Notes under the pieces: model-generated
Told to the model about the DNA's origin: nothing
What the model saw: only the letters and a program-made list of their open reading frames with translations
Databases searched by the model: none
Shown here: positions 27,203 through 36,928 of the stretch, in pieces
Layout of the letters: each line of letters opens with the position of its first letter
How positions within the stretch are numbered: the stretch's first letter is position 1
Assembly (NCBI RefSeq): GCF_003591035.1
Contig: NZ_QYUO01000002.1
Location: forward strand, 1,178,001 to 1,242,000
DNA: 64,000 nucleotides
Reading direction: 5' to 3'
Origin: Noviherbaspirillum saxi
Lineage (GTDB): Bacteria; Pseudomonadota; Gammaproteobacteria; Burkholderiales; Burkholderiaceae_D
Made by a program: the position numbers and the translations under genes

Positions 27203-28564
27203 ATGGTAAAACGCAATCGCCCCCTCCCGCTCAAACCGAGCAAGTCCCGAGCCGCACTGACCATTACCCACCCCAATGCCGCCGGCATCGATATCGGCAG
27301 CGCGAGCCACTATGTGGCCGTGCCGCCCGATCGGGACGACGAGCCGGTGCGCGAGTTTCCCAGCTTTACTGCCGACCTGCACGCCTTGGCCGATTGGCTC
27401 ACGGCATGCGGTGTCGATACGGTGGCCCTGGAATCGACCGGCGTGTACTGGATTGCCTTGTTTGAACTGCTGGAGTCGCGCGGTTTCACCGTGCTGCTGG
27501 TCAACGCGCGGCATGTCAAGAACGTCTCGGGCCGCAAGTCCGATGTGCTGGATTGCCAGTGGTTGCAGCAGCTCATGACCTACGGCTTGCTCCACGGCGC
27601 ATTTCGCCCCGCCGACGCGGTGTGCGTGTTGCGTTCGCTGTGGCGCCAGCGCGGTATGCTCTTGCGCGGCCAGGGGCGGCAGGTGCAGCACATGCAAAAG
27701 GCCCTCACGCAGATGAACATCCAGTTGACCAACGTCATCTCCGACGTGGCTGGCGAGACCGGCCAGAAGATCCTGCGCGCCATCATTGAGGGCGAACGCG
27801 ATCCGTACGCGCTGGCGGCGATGAAGAACGTGCGCATTCGCGCCAGCACTGCCGAAATCGCCAAGAGCCTGCAAGGCTCTTGGCGCCCCGAGCATTTGTT
27901 TGCGCTTAAGCAGGCGCTGGACATGTTCGATTTCATCGGCATGCAACTGGCCGAGTGCGATCGTGAAATCGAACAGCAACTGCAAAGCCTGCAGGCTCAT
28001 GACGGCGAGCCCGCCCGTGGCAAGAAGCGCAGCCGTGCCCGCAACGCGCCGAAGTTCGACTTGCGCACACAGTTGTTCAAGGTCTGCGGCGTGGACCTCA
28101 CGCGCATCGACGGCATCGATGTCACGACCGCCTTGGCGGTGATCTCAGAAACCGGCGCGGACATGTCGCGCTTCCCTTCGGTGGGGCACTTCACGAGTTG
28201 GCTGGGCTTGTGCCCCGGTACCAAGATTACGGGCGGCAAGGTCATGAGTGGCAAGACCAAGCGCGTCGCCAATCGCGCCGCGCAAGCGTTGCGATTGGCC
28301 GCAGCGGCGCTGCGCAGCAGCCAGTCGGCGCTGGGGGCGTACTTCCGCAGAATGTGCGCGCGCATGGACAAGCCCAAGGCAGTGACTGCGGCGGCGCATA
28401 AACTGGCGCGCTTGATCTACACGATGCTGACCAAGGGCGAGGAGTACACCGACCAGGGGCAGGAGTACTACGAAGAACGTTACCGCGAACGGGTGCTGCG
28501 GCACATGTCCCGGCGTGCCGAAAAAATGGGCATGAAACTCATCGCATTGGAACAGGCCGCTTGA
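27203..28564 (+). mobile_element. IS110-family transposase (DEDD recombinase)
   Basis: An intact transposase of about 453 residues (473 if the GTG at 27143 is used). The N-terminal RuvC-like DEDD domain shows AGIDIGSASH (first Asp), ALESTGVYW (Glu) and KSDVLDCQWLQ (Asp pair). The C-terminal Transposase_20 domain has IDGIDVTTALAVISETG and FPSVGHFTSWLGLCPG, where the serine of the Tnp domain lies. IS110 enzymes act with a bridge RNA and leave no target duplication, so end points are hard to set by eye; the element probably spans from about 26880 to just after 28600. It lies between the two oppositely oriented halves of the polysaccharide locus and interrupts no gene I can see. Confidence 0.9.
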
Positions 28565-28991
28565 AAAACTCATCGGAAATCAATCGGTTAGGAGGTGTTT
28601 CTTAAGAGTCACGAGACGTTGCCGGAAGATGATCCAATGAGTGCTGGCCAGGTCGACAGGCAGGGAAAGCCACAGGCGATGTCAGGGAGTGATTTGTAGC
28701 GTGTATGCCTATCGTCGCGCTGCTTTTGCAGATGAACGATCGAAAAAGATAATCAACACGACGTGCTTTGCATAGATTCATCGAAATTCAATACTTATAT
28801 TCCTTTCGCCATTTCGTTACAGTGATCTTGCCGAAGCTGCATCGGGTCTCTCCTTCTTGCAGCGACCTGATCGTAGGGCGGCGATTGGAAATCCGTTAAA
28901 TGGACATGCTCACGACCCTTTACGTAATGAACCTGGCCATTGTGGCATGGGTCGCGTGACAATTGATATGACAGGAAGCGAGGAACTTTCT
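28565..28991. other. Intergenic region between IS110 element and wbpA
   Basis: About 430 bases with the right end of the IS110 element and the leader of the wbpA-type gene. An in-frame extension of wbpA back to 28857 is possible but has no resemblance to the family. No promoter stands out. Confidence 0.4.
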
Positions 28992-30362
28992 ATGCAGTAT
29001 CTAGGCGAGTCGAGCGGCCTTCTGGGCGTGCACTTAGTCAGTCAAGCTAAACTATCCATGTTGGACCAGCTTTTATCAAAGATAGAAAACCGAACAGCGG
29101 TCATTAGCATCGTTGGCATGGGTTACGTGGGTCTGCCACTGTTGTTGCGCTATGCCTATGCAGGGTTCAAGGTGCTTGGCTTTGATATCGCGAAGGAGAA
29201 GGTCGACAAGCTCAATGAGGGTCAAAGTTATATCGAACATGTCCCTGAAGCTTCGATTGCCTATGCATGCAGTAAAGGGTTCGAGGCAACCACTGACTTC
29301 TCGCGCGTCGTCGAAGCGGATGCAGTCATCATTTGCGTCCCGACCCCGCTGAACGCATATCGCGAACCTGATTTAAGCTTCATTCTCAGCACCGTGAATT
29401 CACTGGTTCCGCATCTGCGTGCCGGCCAGATAATTTCGCTCGAAAGCACCACCTATCCAGGAACGACCGATGAGGAGTTATGGCCCCGGATCGAGTCACG
29501 CGGCCTCAGAGTTGGCGAGGATGTGTTCCTAGTGTTCTCTCCAGAACGTGAAGATCCGGGAAATCCGTTTTTCAAGACACGATCGATTCCGAAAGTGTGC
29601 GGCGGTGTGACCCCGGCTTGCCGTACGGCCGGTGTCGCATTGTATGCCTCGGCGATCGACGAGGTGGTAGCGGTCAGTTCGACGCGCGCTGCAGAGTTGA
29701 CCAAGCTGCTGGAAAACATTCACCGCGCCGTCAATATCGGCCTTATCAATGAAATGAAAATTATTGCCGATCGCATGGATATTGATATCTATGAGGTTAT
29801 CAATGCCGCCGCGACCAAGCCATTTGGCTTTACCCCCTACTATCCAGGGCCCGGGTTGGGCGGACACTGCATTCCCATTGATCCGTTCTACCTGACCTGG
29901 AAAGCGCGCCAATTTGGCCTGCACACACGGTTCATCGAATTGGCAGGGGAAATCAACAATGAAATGCCAAACTGGGTTGTCAATAAGGTGGCCAGTACGC
30001 TCAACGAACTAGGGCGGTCAGTCAAGGGCAGCAAGATTCTGGTACTCGGCATTGCCTATAAAAAGAATGTCGACGACATGCGAGAGTCTCCATCGGTCAA
30101 ACTTATGGAGATACTGCACGCCAAGGGCGCAGAAATCGCCTATTCGGATCCGCACGTACCAAGCTTTCCAAGGATGCGCAACCATCATTTTGATTTAAAA
30201 AGTGCCGAGTTGACCGAGCAGTCGATTGCTTCCTATGATTTATTGCTCCTGGCGACAAATCACAGTGCCTTTGATTATGATTTTATCCAAAAGCATGCAA
30301 AGGTCATTGTCGACACACGGGGCGTATACCAGCGAACGCTCCCCAACGTTATTAAGTCGTGA
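28992..30362 (+). CDS. wbpA: UDP-N-acetylglucosamine 6-dehydrogenase (WbpA/WbpO/WecC family)
   Basis: About 456 residues of the UDP-glucose/GDP-mannose dehydrogenase family. The N-terminal Rossmann fold has [22 protein letters not shown] and [10 protein letters not shown] are the substrate-loop motifs of the UDP-HexNAc branch, and the catalytic Cys lies in [14 protein letters not shown]. The C-terminal domain has [16 protein letters not shown]. It would oxidise UDP-GlcNAc at C6 to UDP-GlcNAc uronate with two NAD+. Start at 28992 is chosen for GAGGAA about 7 bases upstream. It opens a four-gene set with WbpB, WbpD and WbpE types, so WbpA chemistry is favoured over the ManNAc enzyme WecC. Confidence 0.88.
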   Translation: MQYLGESSGLLGVHLVSQAKLSMLDQLLSKIENRTAVISIVGMGYVGLPLLLRYAYAGFKVLGFDIAKEKVDKLNEGQSYIEHVPEASIAYACSKGFEATTDFSRVVEADAVIICVPTPLNAYREPDLSFILSTVNSLVPHLRAGQIISLESTTYPGTTDEELWPRIESRGLRVGEDVFLVFSPEREDPGNPFFKTRSIPKVCGGVTPACRTAGVALYASAIDEVVAVSSTRAAELTKLLENIHRAVNIGLINEMKIIADRMDIDIYEVINAAATKPFGFTPYYPGPGLGGHCIPIDPFYLTWKARQFGLHTRFIELAGEINNEMPNWVVNKVASTLNELGRSVKGSKILVLGIAYKKNVDDMRESPSVKLMEILHAKGAEIAYSDPHVPSFPRMRNHHFDLKSAELTEQSIASYDLLLLATNHSAFDYDFIQKHAKVIVDTRGVYQRTLPNVIKS

Positions 30363-30392
30363 TCAATCCCAGCCGTTTGGAAAGGTAACTTC

Positions 30393-31478
30393 ATGCACGT
30401 GAATTCAGGCATCATGACTAAAGATGAACCGATTAGCCGCTTCAATCGTAAAATCCGATTCGCACTGGTAGGCTGTGGACGTATCTCCCGCAATCATATC
30501 GCTGCGTTGCAGGCTCATGCACAGTATTGCGAGCTTACCGCAGTTTGCGATAATGACCGGCAGGCATGCGAGACGATGGCGCTCAACACCGGCGCGCAAA
30601 GCTATCCAAGCCTGGACGCGCTGTTATCGCACAGTGATGCAGATGCGGTGATTCTGACCACGCCGTCGGGTCTTCATCCACGGCAAACTATTGCGGCGGC
30701 GGCGGCGGGAAAGCATGTCATAACCGAAAAGCCAATGGCTACACGGTGGAATGACGGTAAACGGATGGTCGCTGCCTGTGACGAGGCAGGGGTTCGCTTA
30801 TTTGTGGTGAAGCAAAATCGACATAGCGTGATCCTGCAGCTATTAAAGAAAGCACTGAACGAACATCGTTTCGGCCGTCTGCATATGGTCGCCATGAACG
30901 TCTTCTGGACGCGTCCGCAGGAATACTACGATAGTGCAAAGTGGCGCGGCACCTGGCAGTACGATGGCGGCGCGTTCATGAATCAGGCAAGCCATTATGT
31001 CGATTTGCTCGAGTGGCTGGTGGGACCGGTCGAAAGTTTGCATGCCTATACGGCAACACTGGGACGGAATATTGAAGTTGAAGACACCGGCAGTTTGTCC
31101 TTACGCTGGCGTAACGGTGCGCTCGGTTCAGTCAACGTGACGATGTTGACTTACCCAAAGAACCTGGAAGGCAGTATTACCGTTCTTGGAGAAAAGGGTA
31201 CGGTGCGGATCGGCGGCGCTGCGTTAAATGAAGTGCAGCACTGGGAGTTTAGCGAGAAAAATGCCGACGACAAAAAAATCTCGGAGATAGGCGAGCAGAC
31301 TGCAGTCAACGATGGCACGGGCCATACCGCCTACTACGACAATGTCATCAAAGTGTTGCGAGGGGAGGGCGAGCCTGAGACCGATGGACGGGAGGGCTTG
31401 AAAACGCTGGAACTGCTGATTGCGACGTATCTTTCGGCGCGTGATGGAAAACGTATTGCGTTGCCATTGGAGTTTTGA
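30393..31478 (+). CDS. wbpB: UDP-GlcNAc-uronate 3-dehydrogenase (WbpB/WlbA-type, Gfo/Idh/MocA family)
   Basis: A 361-residue oxidoreductase. The Rossmann start is [20 protein letters not shown], the catalytic-lysine motif is ITEKPMA (about 113-119), and the second domain contains [18 protein letters not shown] with the active-site histidine. In the Pseudomonas/Bordetella route this enzyme oxidises C3 of UDP-GlcNAcA to the 3-keto sugar, with NAD+ regenerated by 2-oxoglutarate. Its position between the 6-dehydrogenase and the acetyltransferase/aminotransferase genes fits that step well. It is preceded by AAAGGT and begins 31 bases after wbpA; the next gene starts two bases after its stop, so the set is one operon. 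Confidence 0.87.
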   Translation: MHVNSGIMTKDEPISRFNRKIRFALVGCGRISRNHIAALQAHAQYCELTAVCDNDRQACETMALNTGAQSYPSLDALLSHSDADAVILTTPSGLHPRQTIAAAAAGKHVITEKPMATRWNDGKRMVAACDEAGVRLFVVKQNRHSVILQLLKKALNEHRFGRLHMVAMNVFWTRPQEYYDSAKWRGTWQYDGGAFMNQASHYVDLLEWLVGPVESLHAYTATLGRNIEVEDTGSLSLRWRNGALGSVNVTMLTYPKNLEGSITVLGEKGTVRIGGAALNEVQHWEFSEKNADDKKISEIGEQTAVNDGTGHTAYYDNVIKVLRGEGEPETDGREGLKTLELLIATYLSARDGKRIALPLEF

Positions 31479-31479
31479 A

Positions 31480-32088
31480 ATGGACACTTCTGTTCACTTT
31501 ACAGCGATTGTCGATCCGGGGGCAACGATCGGTGGAGGCACGCGCGTTTGGCATTTCTCACATATCTGTAGTGGCGCACGGATAGGGAAAGGATGTTCTA
31601 TTGGTCAAAACGTGTATGTGGGTGACGACGTTGCCATAGGCGACAATGTCAAAATCCAAAATAATGTGTCGGTCTACGATGCGGTCACGCTTGAAAACGA
31701 TGTCTTTTGCGGACCAAGCATGGTGTTTACCAATGTCTATAACCCCCGCTCATCCGTTAATCGAAAAAATGCGTACCGCAAGACGTTGGTGCAACGCGGC
31801 GCAACCCTCGGCGCTAATTCGACTATCGTCTGTGGTGTGACGATCGGTCAGTACGCGTTTATCGCTGCCGGCGCCGTCGTTAACCGCGACGTACCCAATT
31901 TTGCGCTGGTGGCAGGCGTTCCAGCACGCCAACTGGGTTGGATCAGCCGTCACGGTGAACGTCTGGACTTACCATTAAGTGGAAGCGGACAGGCGGCGTG
32001 CCCACATACCGGCGATCTGTACACGTTATCTGATGATGTCTGTCAACTGTCAACTGCCAACGGCAACCACGAACTCAACCTACGCTAA
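31480..32088 (+). CDS. wbpD: UDP-GlcNAc3NA N-acetyltransferase (WbpD/WlbB-type, left-handed beta-helix)
   Basis: A 202-residue protein. An in-frame start 60 bases earlier would overlap wbpB and is not needed; the ATG at 31480 gives the family start [20 protein letters not shown]. Hexapeptide repeats run from about 12 to 90 and again near 115-150 ([20 protein letters not shown]), the mark of the LbetaH fold, with a loop [10 protein letters not shown]. It would acetylate the 3-amino group of UDP-GlcNAc(3N)A with acetyl-CoA, the last step before an epimerase or a glycosyltransferase. Order A-B-D-E matches the Pseudomonas B-band and Bordetella wlb clusters. Confidence 0.88.
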   Translation: MDTSVHFTAIVDPGATIGGGTRVWHFSHICSGARIGKGCSIGQNVYVGDDVAIGDNVKIQNNVSVYDAVTLENDVFCGPSMVFTNVYNPRSSVNRKNAYRKTLVQRGATLGANSTIVCGVTIGQYAFIAAGAVVNRDVPNFALVAGVPARQLGWISRHGERLDLPLSGSGQAACPHTGDLYTLSDDVCQLSTANGNHELNLR

Positions 32089-32106
32089 ATAGAGGAAGCG
32101 ATCAAC

Positions 32107-33237
32107 ATGGAATTCATCGATTTGAAATCCCAGTATGATGCATTGCGTGCGCAAATCAACGCACGAATTCAGACGGTGCTCGATCATGGTCAATATATTT
32201 TGGGTCCGGAAGTGATCGAGCTTGAGCAAAGGCTTACGGAGTACACCGGGGCACGGCACTGCGTTACGGTTGCGTCGGGGACCGAGGCATTGCTGATTGC
32301 ACTGATGGCCATCGGTATCAAGCCAGGCGATGAAGTGATCACCACCGCCTTTTCCTTTGTTGCCACTGCTGAAGTGATCGCCCTGCTCGGTGCGACACCG
32401 GTATTTGTCGATATTGAACCAGATACCTGCAACATCAATCCCGCGTGCATTGAGGAGAAAATTACGCCACATACGCGCGCAATTATTCCCGTGTCTCTGT
32501 ATGGACAACCGGCGGACATGGATGAAATCAACGCAATTGCAGAACGGTTTGGCCTTACTGTGATCGAGGATGCCGCACAAAGCTTCGGTGCGACTTATAA
32601 GGGGCGCAAAAGCTGCAATTTGTCCACGATCGCCTGTACCAGTTTCTTCCCAAGCAAGCCGCTGGGTTGTTATGGCGACGGCGGTGCGCTGTTTACCTCA
32701 AATGAGGCACTGGCGCAAAGCATGCGGGAGATCCGCGTCCATGGCCAGAGCAAACGCTATGTGCATTCGCGTCTTGGCGTCGGTGGCCGAATGGACACGT
32801 TGCAGTGCGCCATTGTTTTAGCCAAACTGGAGCGCTTTGGCTGGGAAGTACAACAGCGGCAAGAACTAGCCAGCCTTTACCGGGACCTTCTCGACGGGTA
32901 TGTCGAACCTACGTCATGTCGTTCCGACCGCACCAGCGTTTATGCCCAGTACACCATTGCGGTAGATAATCGGGCGACACTTCAGGCAAAGCTTCTGGAG
33001 ATGGGAATTCCCACCGCAGTTCATTACCCGCTGCCGATTCCGCTACAGCCGGCCTACTTACAGTATTGTCGTGAAGACGAGCTTCCGGTGTCGCTGGCAA
33101 TGTCGAAGCGAGTGATCAGCCTGCCAATGGGACCCTATATGGGTCACGACGACGTCCGGCAGGTTTGCAATGCTGTGCGCACCGCCGTTGGCCACAACAC
33201 CATCCACCTGGGCGCCGTGCCTGTGACGACTGCATAA
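32107..33237 (+). CDS. wbpE: UDP-3-keto-GlcNAcA aminotransferase (WbpE/WlbC-type, DegT family)
   Basis: A 376-residue PLP enzyme of the DegT/DnrJ/EryC1 family. It opens MEFIDLKSQYDALRAQI, has VASGTEALLIAL for phosphate binding, VIEDAAQSFGA with the pyridine-nitrogen Asp, and the Schiff-base lysine in FFPSKPLGCYGDGGA (about residue 185). It would transfer the amino group of glutamate to the 3-keto sugar made by WbpB. The glutamate used yields the 2-oxoglutarate that WbpB needs, which explains why the genes travel together. A ribosome binding site AGAGGAAG precedes the start by about 7 bases. With wbpA, B and D the pathway to UDP-GlcNAc(3NAc)A is complete; no WbpI 2-epimerase is seen in the window. 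Confidence 0.9.
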   Translation: MEFIDLKSQYDALRAQINARIQTVLDHGQYILGPEVIELEQRLTEYTGARHCVTVASGTEALLIALMAIGIKPGDEVITTAFSFVATAEVIALLGATPVFVDIEPDTCNINPACIEEKITPHTRAIIPVSLYGQPADMDEINAIAERFGLTVIEDAAQSFGATYKGRKSCNLSTIACTSFFPSKPLGCYGDGGALFTSNEALAQSMREIRVHGQSKRYVHSRLGVGGRMDTLQCAIVLAKLERFGWEVQQRQELASLYRDLLDGYVEPTSCRSDRTSVYAQYTIAVDNRATLQAKLLEMGIPTAVHYPLPIPLQPAYLQYCREDELPVSLAMSKRVISLPMGPYMGHDDVRQVCNAVRTAVGHNTIHLGAVPVTTA

Positions 33238-33352
33238 CACGACCGTGGTACCAGAACATCCGACGTTTTATGGGTGCATACCGCGCGTCGCTGCGGCACT
33301 CCAGGACGACGGTGATTATGAGAGCAATGCTGTTGTATAGAGATTGGCCGCT

Positions 33353-35236
33353 ATGTGTGGAATCGCCGGAAAGATTATCAATCCTGCTATCGAACCCGAA
33401 CCAGCCGCGACGTCGGCGGCGCAGTTGCGCGCTATCCGGCAGCGCGGTCCTGACAGTGATGGCTCCCAGGTGATTGACTGTTATGGGCGGCGCGTGCATC
33501 TAGTTCATAGCCGCTTGTCTGTGATCGATTTGTCCGACCGATCACAACAACCAATGCATGACCCGGTGTCAGGTTGGTGGCTGGTCTACAACGGGGAAAT
33601 CTATAATTATCTAGAGGTGCGAGCCGAGCTGCAAGCCCAAGGGTGGTCGTTTAAATCGAATGGCGACACCGAGGTATTGTTGAAAGCTTGGGCGCAGTGG
33701 GGAGTCAAAGCGCTAGACCGATTGAACGGTATGTTTGCCTTTGCCGCGTTCCATCCCGATCGCGGCGAATTGTGGCTGGTACGTGACCGCTTCGGGGTCA
33801 AACCGCTAGCATGGGGACGGTTGCCGCAGGGAGGAATCGTATTCTCGTCATCAGTCGCCAGCGTCGCACGCGACATTGGCAGCGAGATCGATACCCAGTA
33901 TTGTGCACGCGGAGTTCGTTATAAAGTGTATGAAACGGCCGGCGCCGGGGCACCGTTCAATGATGTCCGGACCGTGCCGGCAGGGAATTGGGTAAGATTC
34001 ACATTATCCAGGTCGGATCTGGAGAGTTGTCAAGGTCAATGGTATGACCTCAATGCATCAGTGGCGGCGGTTTCCCAATCCCTGATGCGCTATAGCGACG
34101 ATGAGATGCTTCAACAATGCCGCACTTTACTTGAAAGTGCAGTGAGCTTGCGCTTGCGCAGTGATGTGCCGGTAGCGGTTTCGCTAAGCGGAGGCCTTGA
34201 TTCGTCGACGGTCGCTTCCCTAGCTCGCCGAGGGGTCGAGCAGCTGCATGGGTTTACCTATGGTTCACCAGGTGCACCATGCTCCGAAGGGCCTGAGGTA
34301 CGGAAGTTTTCTGACGCAACCGGTGTCCGAGTGACATATGTTTGGCCGGACTTCGATAAAAAGTCGCTGAGCGACGCGCTCGAAAGGACGCTGGCATTTC
34401 AAGAGGCACCGTTTGCTAGTCTCAGCGTCGTTGCACAGAATGAAGTTTATCGCGCTGTGCGCGAAGCGAATTTTAAGGTCTTGCTCGGCGGGCAGGGCGG
34501 CGACGAACTGTTCGCCGGTTACCGCAAATTCTTCGTCGTTGCGATGCGTGAAGCCGTAAATCAGCGCAACGCATGGAGCATGGTCAGCCTATTGGTATCG
34601 TTTGGAATGATGCTGATTCACGAAGCTGGACAAGCACGCATGTACTGGCAGAACGTTGACCGCTATCGAAAAAATGTGGCTAAAGACTTCCGCCTGCTGG
34701 ACTGGGAGCCGATCACTGAAAACCTTTGGGGAACTCAGGAAATGACGTTATCGAATCGGCAGATCGAGGACGTACAGACATGGAGCTTACCGACTTTGTT
34801 ACGCTATGAAGATCGAAATTCAATGGGCTATGGCGTCGAGAGTCGCTTACCGTTCATGGATTATCGTTTAATGGAGTTGGCGCTTGCATTGCCTACCCGT
34901 TTAAAGATTCGTGATGGCTATGGCAAGTGGGCGCTTCGCAAGCTGGTGGCAGGTTCGGTGCCGGATTTCGTAAGGATGAACCGGAAAAAAAGGGGATTTG
35001 ATGTAACCCAAGCGTGGATCAAGGAAGGCATCGGCGAGCGTTTGCGTAGCATGATATTTGATCACCGTTGCGTGTTGTCTGGACATTTGCGGCGTGGTGG
35101 CAATCTGGACAAGCTTCTTTCCGACCAAGCGCTCGCTACCGACAGTACGCTATTAAACGAAGCGCTAATGTTAGCGTGGCTGGCCAAGCCGATCCGTGAT
35201 TATGCCACTACGCCTGCTGGTACGAGGTTTGGATGA
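33353..35236 (+). CDS. asnB: Asparagine synthase-like amidotransferase (second copy)
   Basis: A 627-residue AsnB-type enzyme. The start is set at 33353 because the next codon is Cys (MCGIAGKI), the glutaminase nucleophile; an ATG/GTG further up would bury it. Motifs: RQRGPDSDGS, LVHSRLSVIDLSD, LVYNGEIYNYLEV, VRDRFGVKPLAWG, PP-loop SLSGGLDSSTVAS (about 280-292) and LLGGQGGDELFAGYRKFF. It is clearly diverged from the first copy. It follows the wbpABDE set by 115 bases and overlaps the next glycosyltransferase by ATGA. Amidation of the carboxyl group of the diacetamido-uronic acid, as proposed for WbpS in Pseudomonas, is the most economical role; the true acceptor is unproven. Confidence 0.85.
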   Translation: MCGIAGKIINPAIEPEPAATSAAQLRAIRQRGPDSDGSQVIDCYGRRVHLVHSRLSVIDLSDRSQQPMHDPVSGWWLVYNGEIYNYLEVRAELQAQGWSFKSNGDTEVLLKAWAQWGVKALDRLNGMFAFAAFHPDRGELWLVRDRFGVKPLAWGRLPQGGIVFSSSVASVARDIGSEIDTQYCARGVRYKVYETAGAGAPFNDVRTVPAGNWVRFTLSRSDLESCQGQWYDLNASVAAVSQSLMRYSDDEMLQQCRTLLESAVSLRLRSDVPVAVSLSGGLDSSTVASLARRGVEQLHGFTYGSPGAPCSEGPEVRKFSDATGVRVTYVWPDFDKKSLSDALERTLAFQEAPFASLSVVAQNEVYRAVREANFKVLLGGQGGDELFAGYRKFFVVAMREAVNQRNAWSMVSLLVSFGMMLIHEAGQARMYWQNVDRYRKNVAKDFRLLDWEPITENLWGTQEMTLSNRQIEDVQTWSLPTLLRYEDRNSMGYGVESRLPFMDYRLMELALALPTRLKIRDGYGKWALRKLVAGSVPDFVRMNRKKRGFDVTQAWIKEGIGERLRSMIFDHRCVLSGHLRRGGNLDKLLSDQALATDSTLLNEALMLAWLAKPIRDYATTPAGTRFG

Positions 35237-36378
35237 AACGTCAACGCGTCTGCCACATGTCGTCGTCCCACCGCGGCTTGGATACTCGCATCTATCATAA
35301 GCAATGCGTATCGTTGGCAACGGCAGGGTATGATACCCATCTAATCATCAACGCTACCAAGGACGAGATCAACCTGGCCCGTAATCAACGGGTCACAGTG
35401 CACCCGTTGCCCACTAAACCCCACGCCGGACGCTTGTCTCGGCTGCTGGTTCAAGCGTGGCGTTGCTATACCGTTGCCCGCCAACTTGATGCGGATCTTT
35501 ACCATTTTCATGATCCCGAGCTCATGCCGTATGGCCTCATGCTGGCGCGCTCGGGTAAAAGGGTAATTTTTGATGCCCACGAGGATCTACCTGCTGAAAT
35601 TTATGCAAAGGACTGGATTCCGACACCGGTACGCTCGCTGGTGGCTGGCGTTGCCCGGCAGACCCAACAGTATGGTGCCGTGCGCTTATCGGCAGTGGTG
35701 GCTGCGACACCCTATATTGGATCGTTATTTGACGGGGTAGCCAGACGGGTTGCCGTTATTAATAATTACCCATTGATTGGTGAACTGGTGTCTGATCAAG
35801 GTCCAGATCGACAACCACGTGATAGTGTCTGTTACATAGGTGGAATTGACGCAATCCGGGGGATTAAGGAAACGATTCAAGCCATTGGCAAGACGCAGGC
35901 ACAGCTTCTCCTGGCTGGTTTTTTTTCCAGCAATGCTCTGCGTAATGAAGTGATGCAATACACGGGTTGGAACCGCGTAAAGGAATATGGTTTTGTTGAC
36001 CGAAAAGCGGTCTCGGACATTTTGGCAAGGAGTTTTGCCGGCCTCGTGACGTTGCATCCCGTGCCTAATACCCTCAATAGCCAGCCGATCAAAATGTTCG
36101 AGTACATGTCCGCCGGGGTCCCTGTAGTTTCATCCGACTTTCCCTTATGGAGAAAAATTATCACAGAAAACGCGTGTGGAATTTGCGTTGATCACAACGA
36201 CCCTGACGCAATTGCCGCAGCGATTCGGTATTTACACGAACATCCCGATCAAGTGAGATTGATGGGCAATAATGGTCGTCGCGCGATCGAACAAAAATAC
36301 CGGTGGGACAACGAGGAGGCAAAGCTTACTGCACTCTACGCTGATGTTCTTGCGGAAGACCGTAGCGGCTCGATTTGA
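35233..36378 (+). CDS. GT4-type glycosyltransferase
   Basis: A 381-residue GT-B enzyme. The N-terminal domain begins with VCHMSSSHRGLDTRIYHKQC, the form seen in bacterial O-antigen GT4 enzymes (SSVH--DTRI--K), followed by DADLYHFHDPELMPYGL and VIFDAHEDLPAEI. The C-terminal donor domain has VCYIGGIDAIRGIKETI and the signature KMFEYMSAGVPVVSSDFPLW, where E is the second glutamate of the EX7E-like motif. Cytoplasmic, acting on the undecaprenyl-linked repeat unit. Coupled by a four-base overlap to the amidotransferase, which suggests it transfers the amidated uronic acid or the sugar next to it (inference). It is the last gene of the polysaccharide locus before the IS-rich block. Confidence 0.88.
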   Translation: MKRQRVCHMSSSHRGLDTRIYHKQCVSLATAGYDTHLIINATKDEINLARNQRVTVHPLPTKPHAGRLSRLLVQAWRCYTVARQLDADLYHFHDPELMPYGLMLARSGKRVIFDAHEDLPAEIYAKDWIPTPVRSLVAGVARQTQQYGAVRLSAVVAATPYIGSLFDGVARRVAVINNYPLIGELVSDQGPDRQPRDSVCYIGGIDAIRGIKETIQAIGKTQAQLLLAGFFSSNALRNEVMQYTGWNRVKEYGFVDRKAVSDILARSFAGLVTLHPVPNTLNSQPIKMFEYMSAGVPVVSSDFPLWRKIITENACGICVDHNDPDAIAAAIRYLHEHPDQVRLMGNNGRRAIEQKYRWDNEEAKLTALYADVLAEDRSGSI

Positions 36379-36541
36379 TTCAGGGCTTCCCTCGGTATTT
36401 AGTTCCCCATCAGGCGAATGTCGTGCAGCTTGTTTTTCGTGATTTTGTTCGTGTATCCAGTGATCGCGATACTGGATTGATGAACGCTCGCCAAGCGTCG
36501 AATTCAGGCGGGTTCCCCTGGTTCAGGTTTTTTGACGGGGT

Positions 36542-36915
36542 TCATGCCTCCAAGAAGCTTACCGCCACGGTCCGTGCGTGCATCCAGTATACCCCGCTAG
36601 TGTTTCTATTCATAAGGGCTGCGGCGAGCGGTGTGGGGCGGTTTTTTAGGATGTCGTTCTCCCGCTTCAGGCGAGTATTCTCGGCACGCAGTCTGGACAG
36701 TTCCGTTTGTTCCGGCGTCACCACTTTGGTACCGGCACCTTTGAGCTGGCCTCCTTTTGCAGCGTTGATCCAGTTGCGCAGCGTCGGTTGCCCAGACCCA
36801 GTTCCTTCGCCGCCGCCGTGATTGACTCGCCGTCCGTTACGCGCTTAACAACCAGTTCGTTGAACCCGGTCGTGTAGGCCTCCTTCGGTATCTTCTTCAT
36901 TTCCAGTCGTTCCAA
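36542..36915 (-). pseudogene. IS3-family orfA remnant
   Basis: Minus-strand pieces in two frames. The first reads MKKIPKEAYTTGFNELVVKR and VTDGESITAAAKELGLG (helix-turn-helix), the second VTPEQTELSRLRAENTRLKR and ENDILK (leucine-zipper part of orfA). A frameshift joins them around 36780, and the sequence decays after ENDILK where orfA normally ends in KKATAYFA and orfB begins. No catalytic orfB follows. The relic abuts the 3' end of the LysR gene within 14 bases. Confidence 0.75.
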
Positions 36916-36928
36916 AGTAACGTGAATC

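Noticed and set aside
26873..28000. Minus-strand frame of 375 codons opposite the IS110 transposase
   Set aside because: Shadow of the transposase; the resembling family motifs are all on the plus strand.
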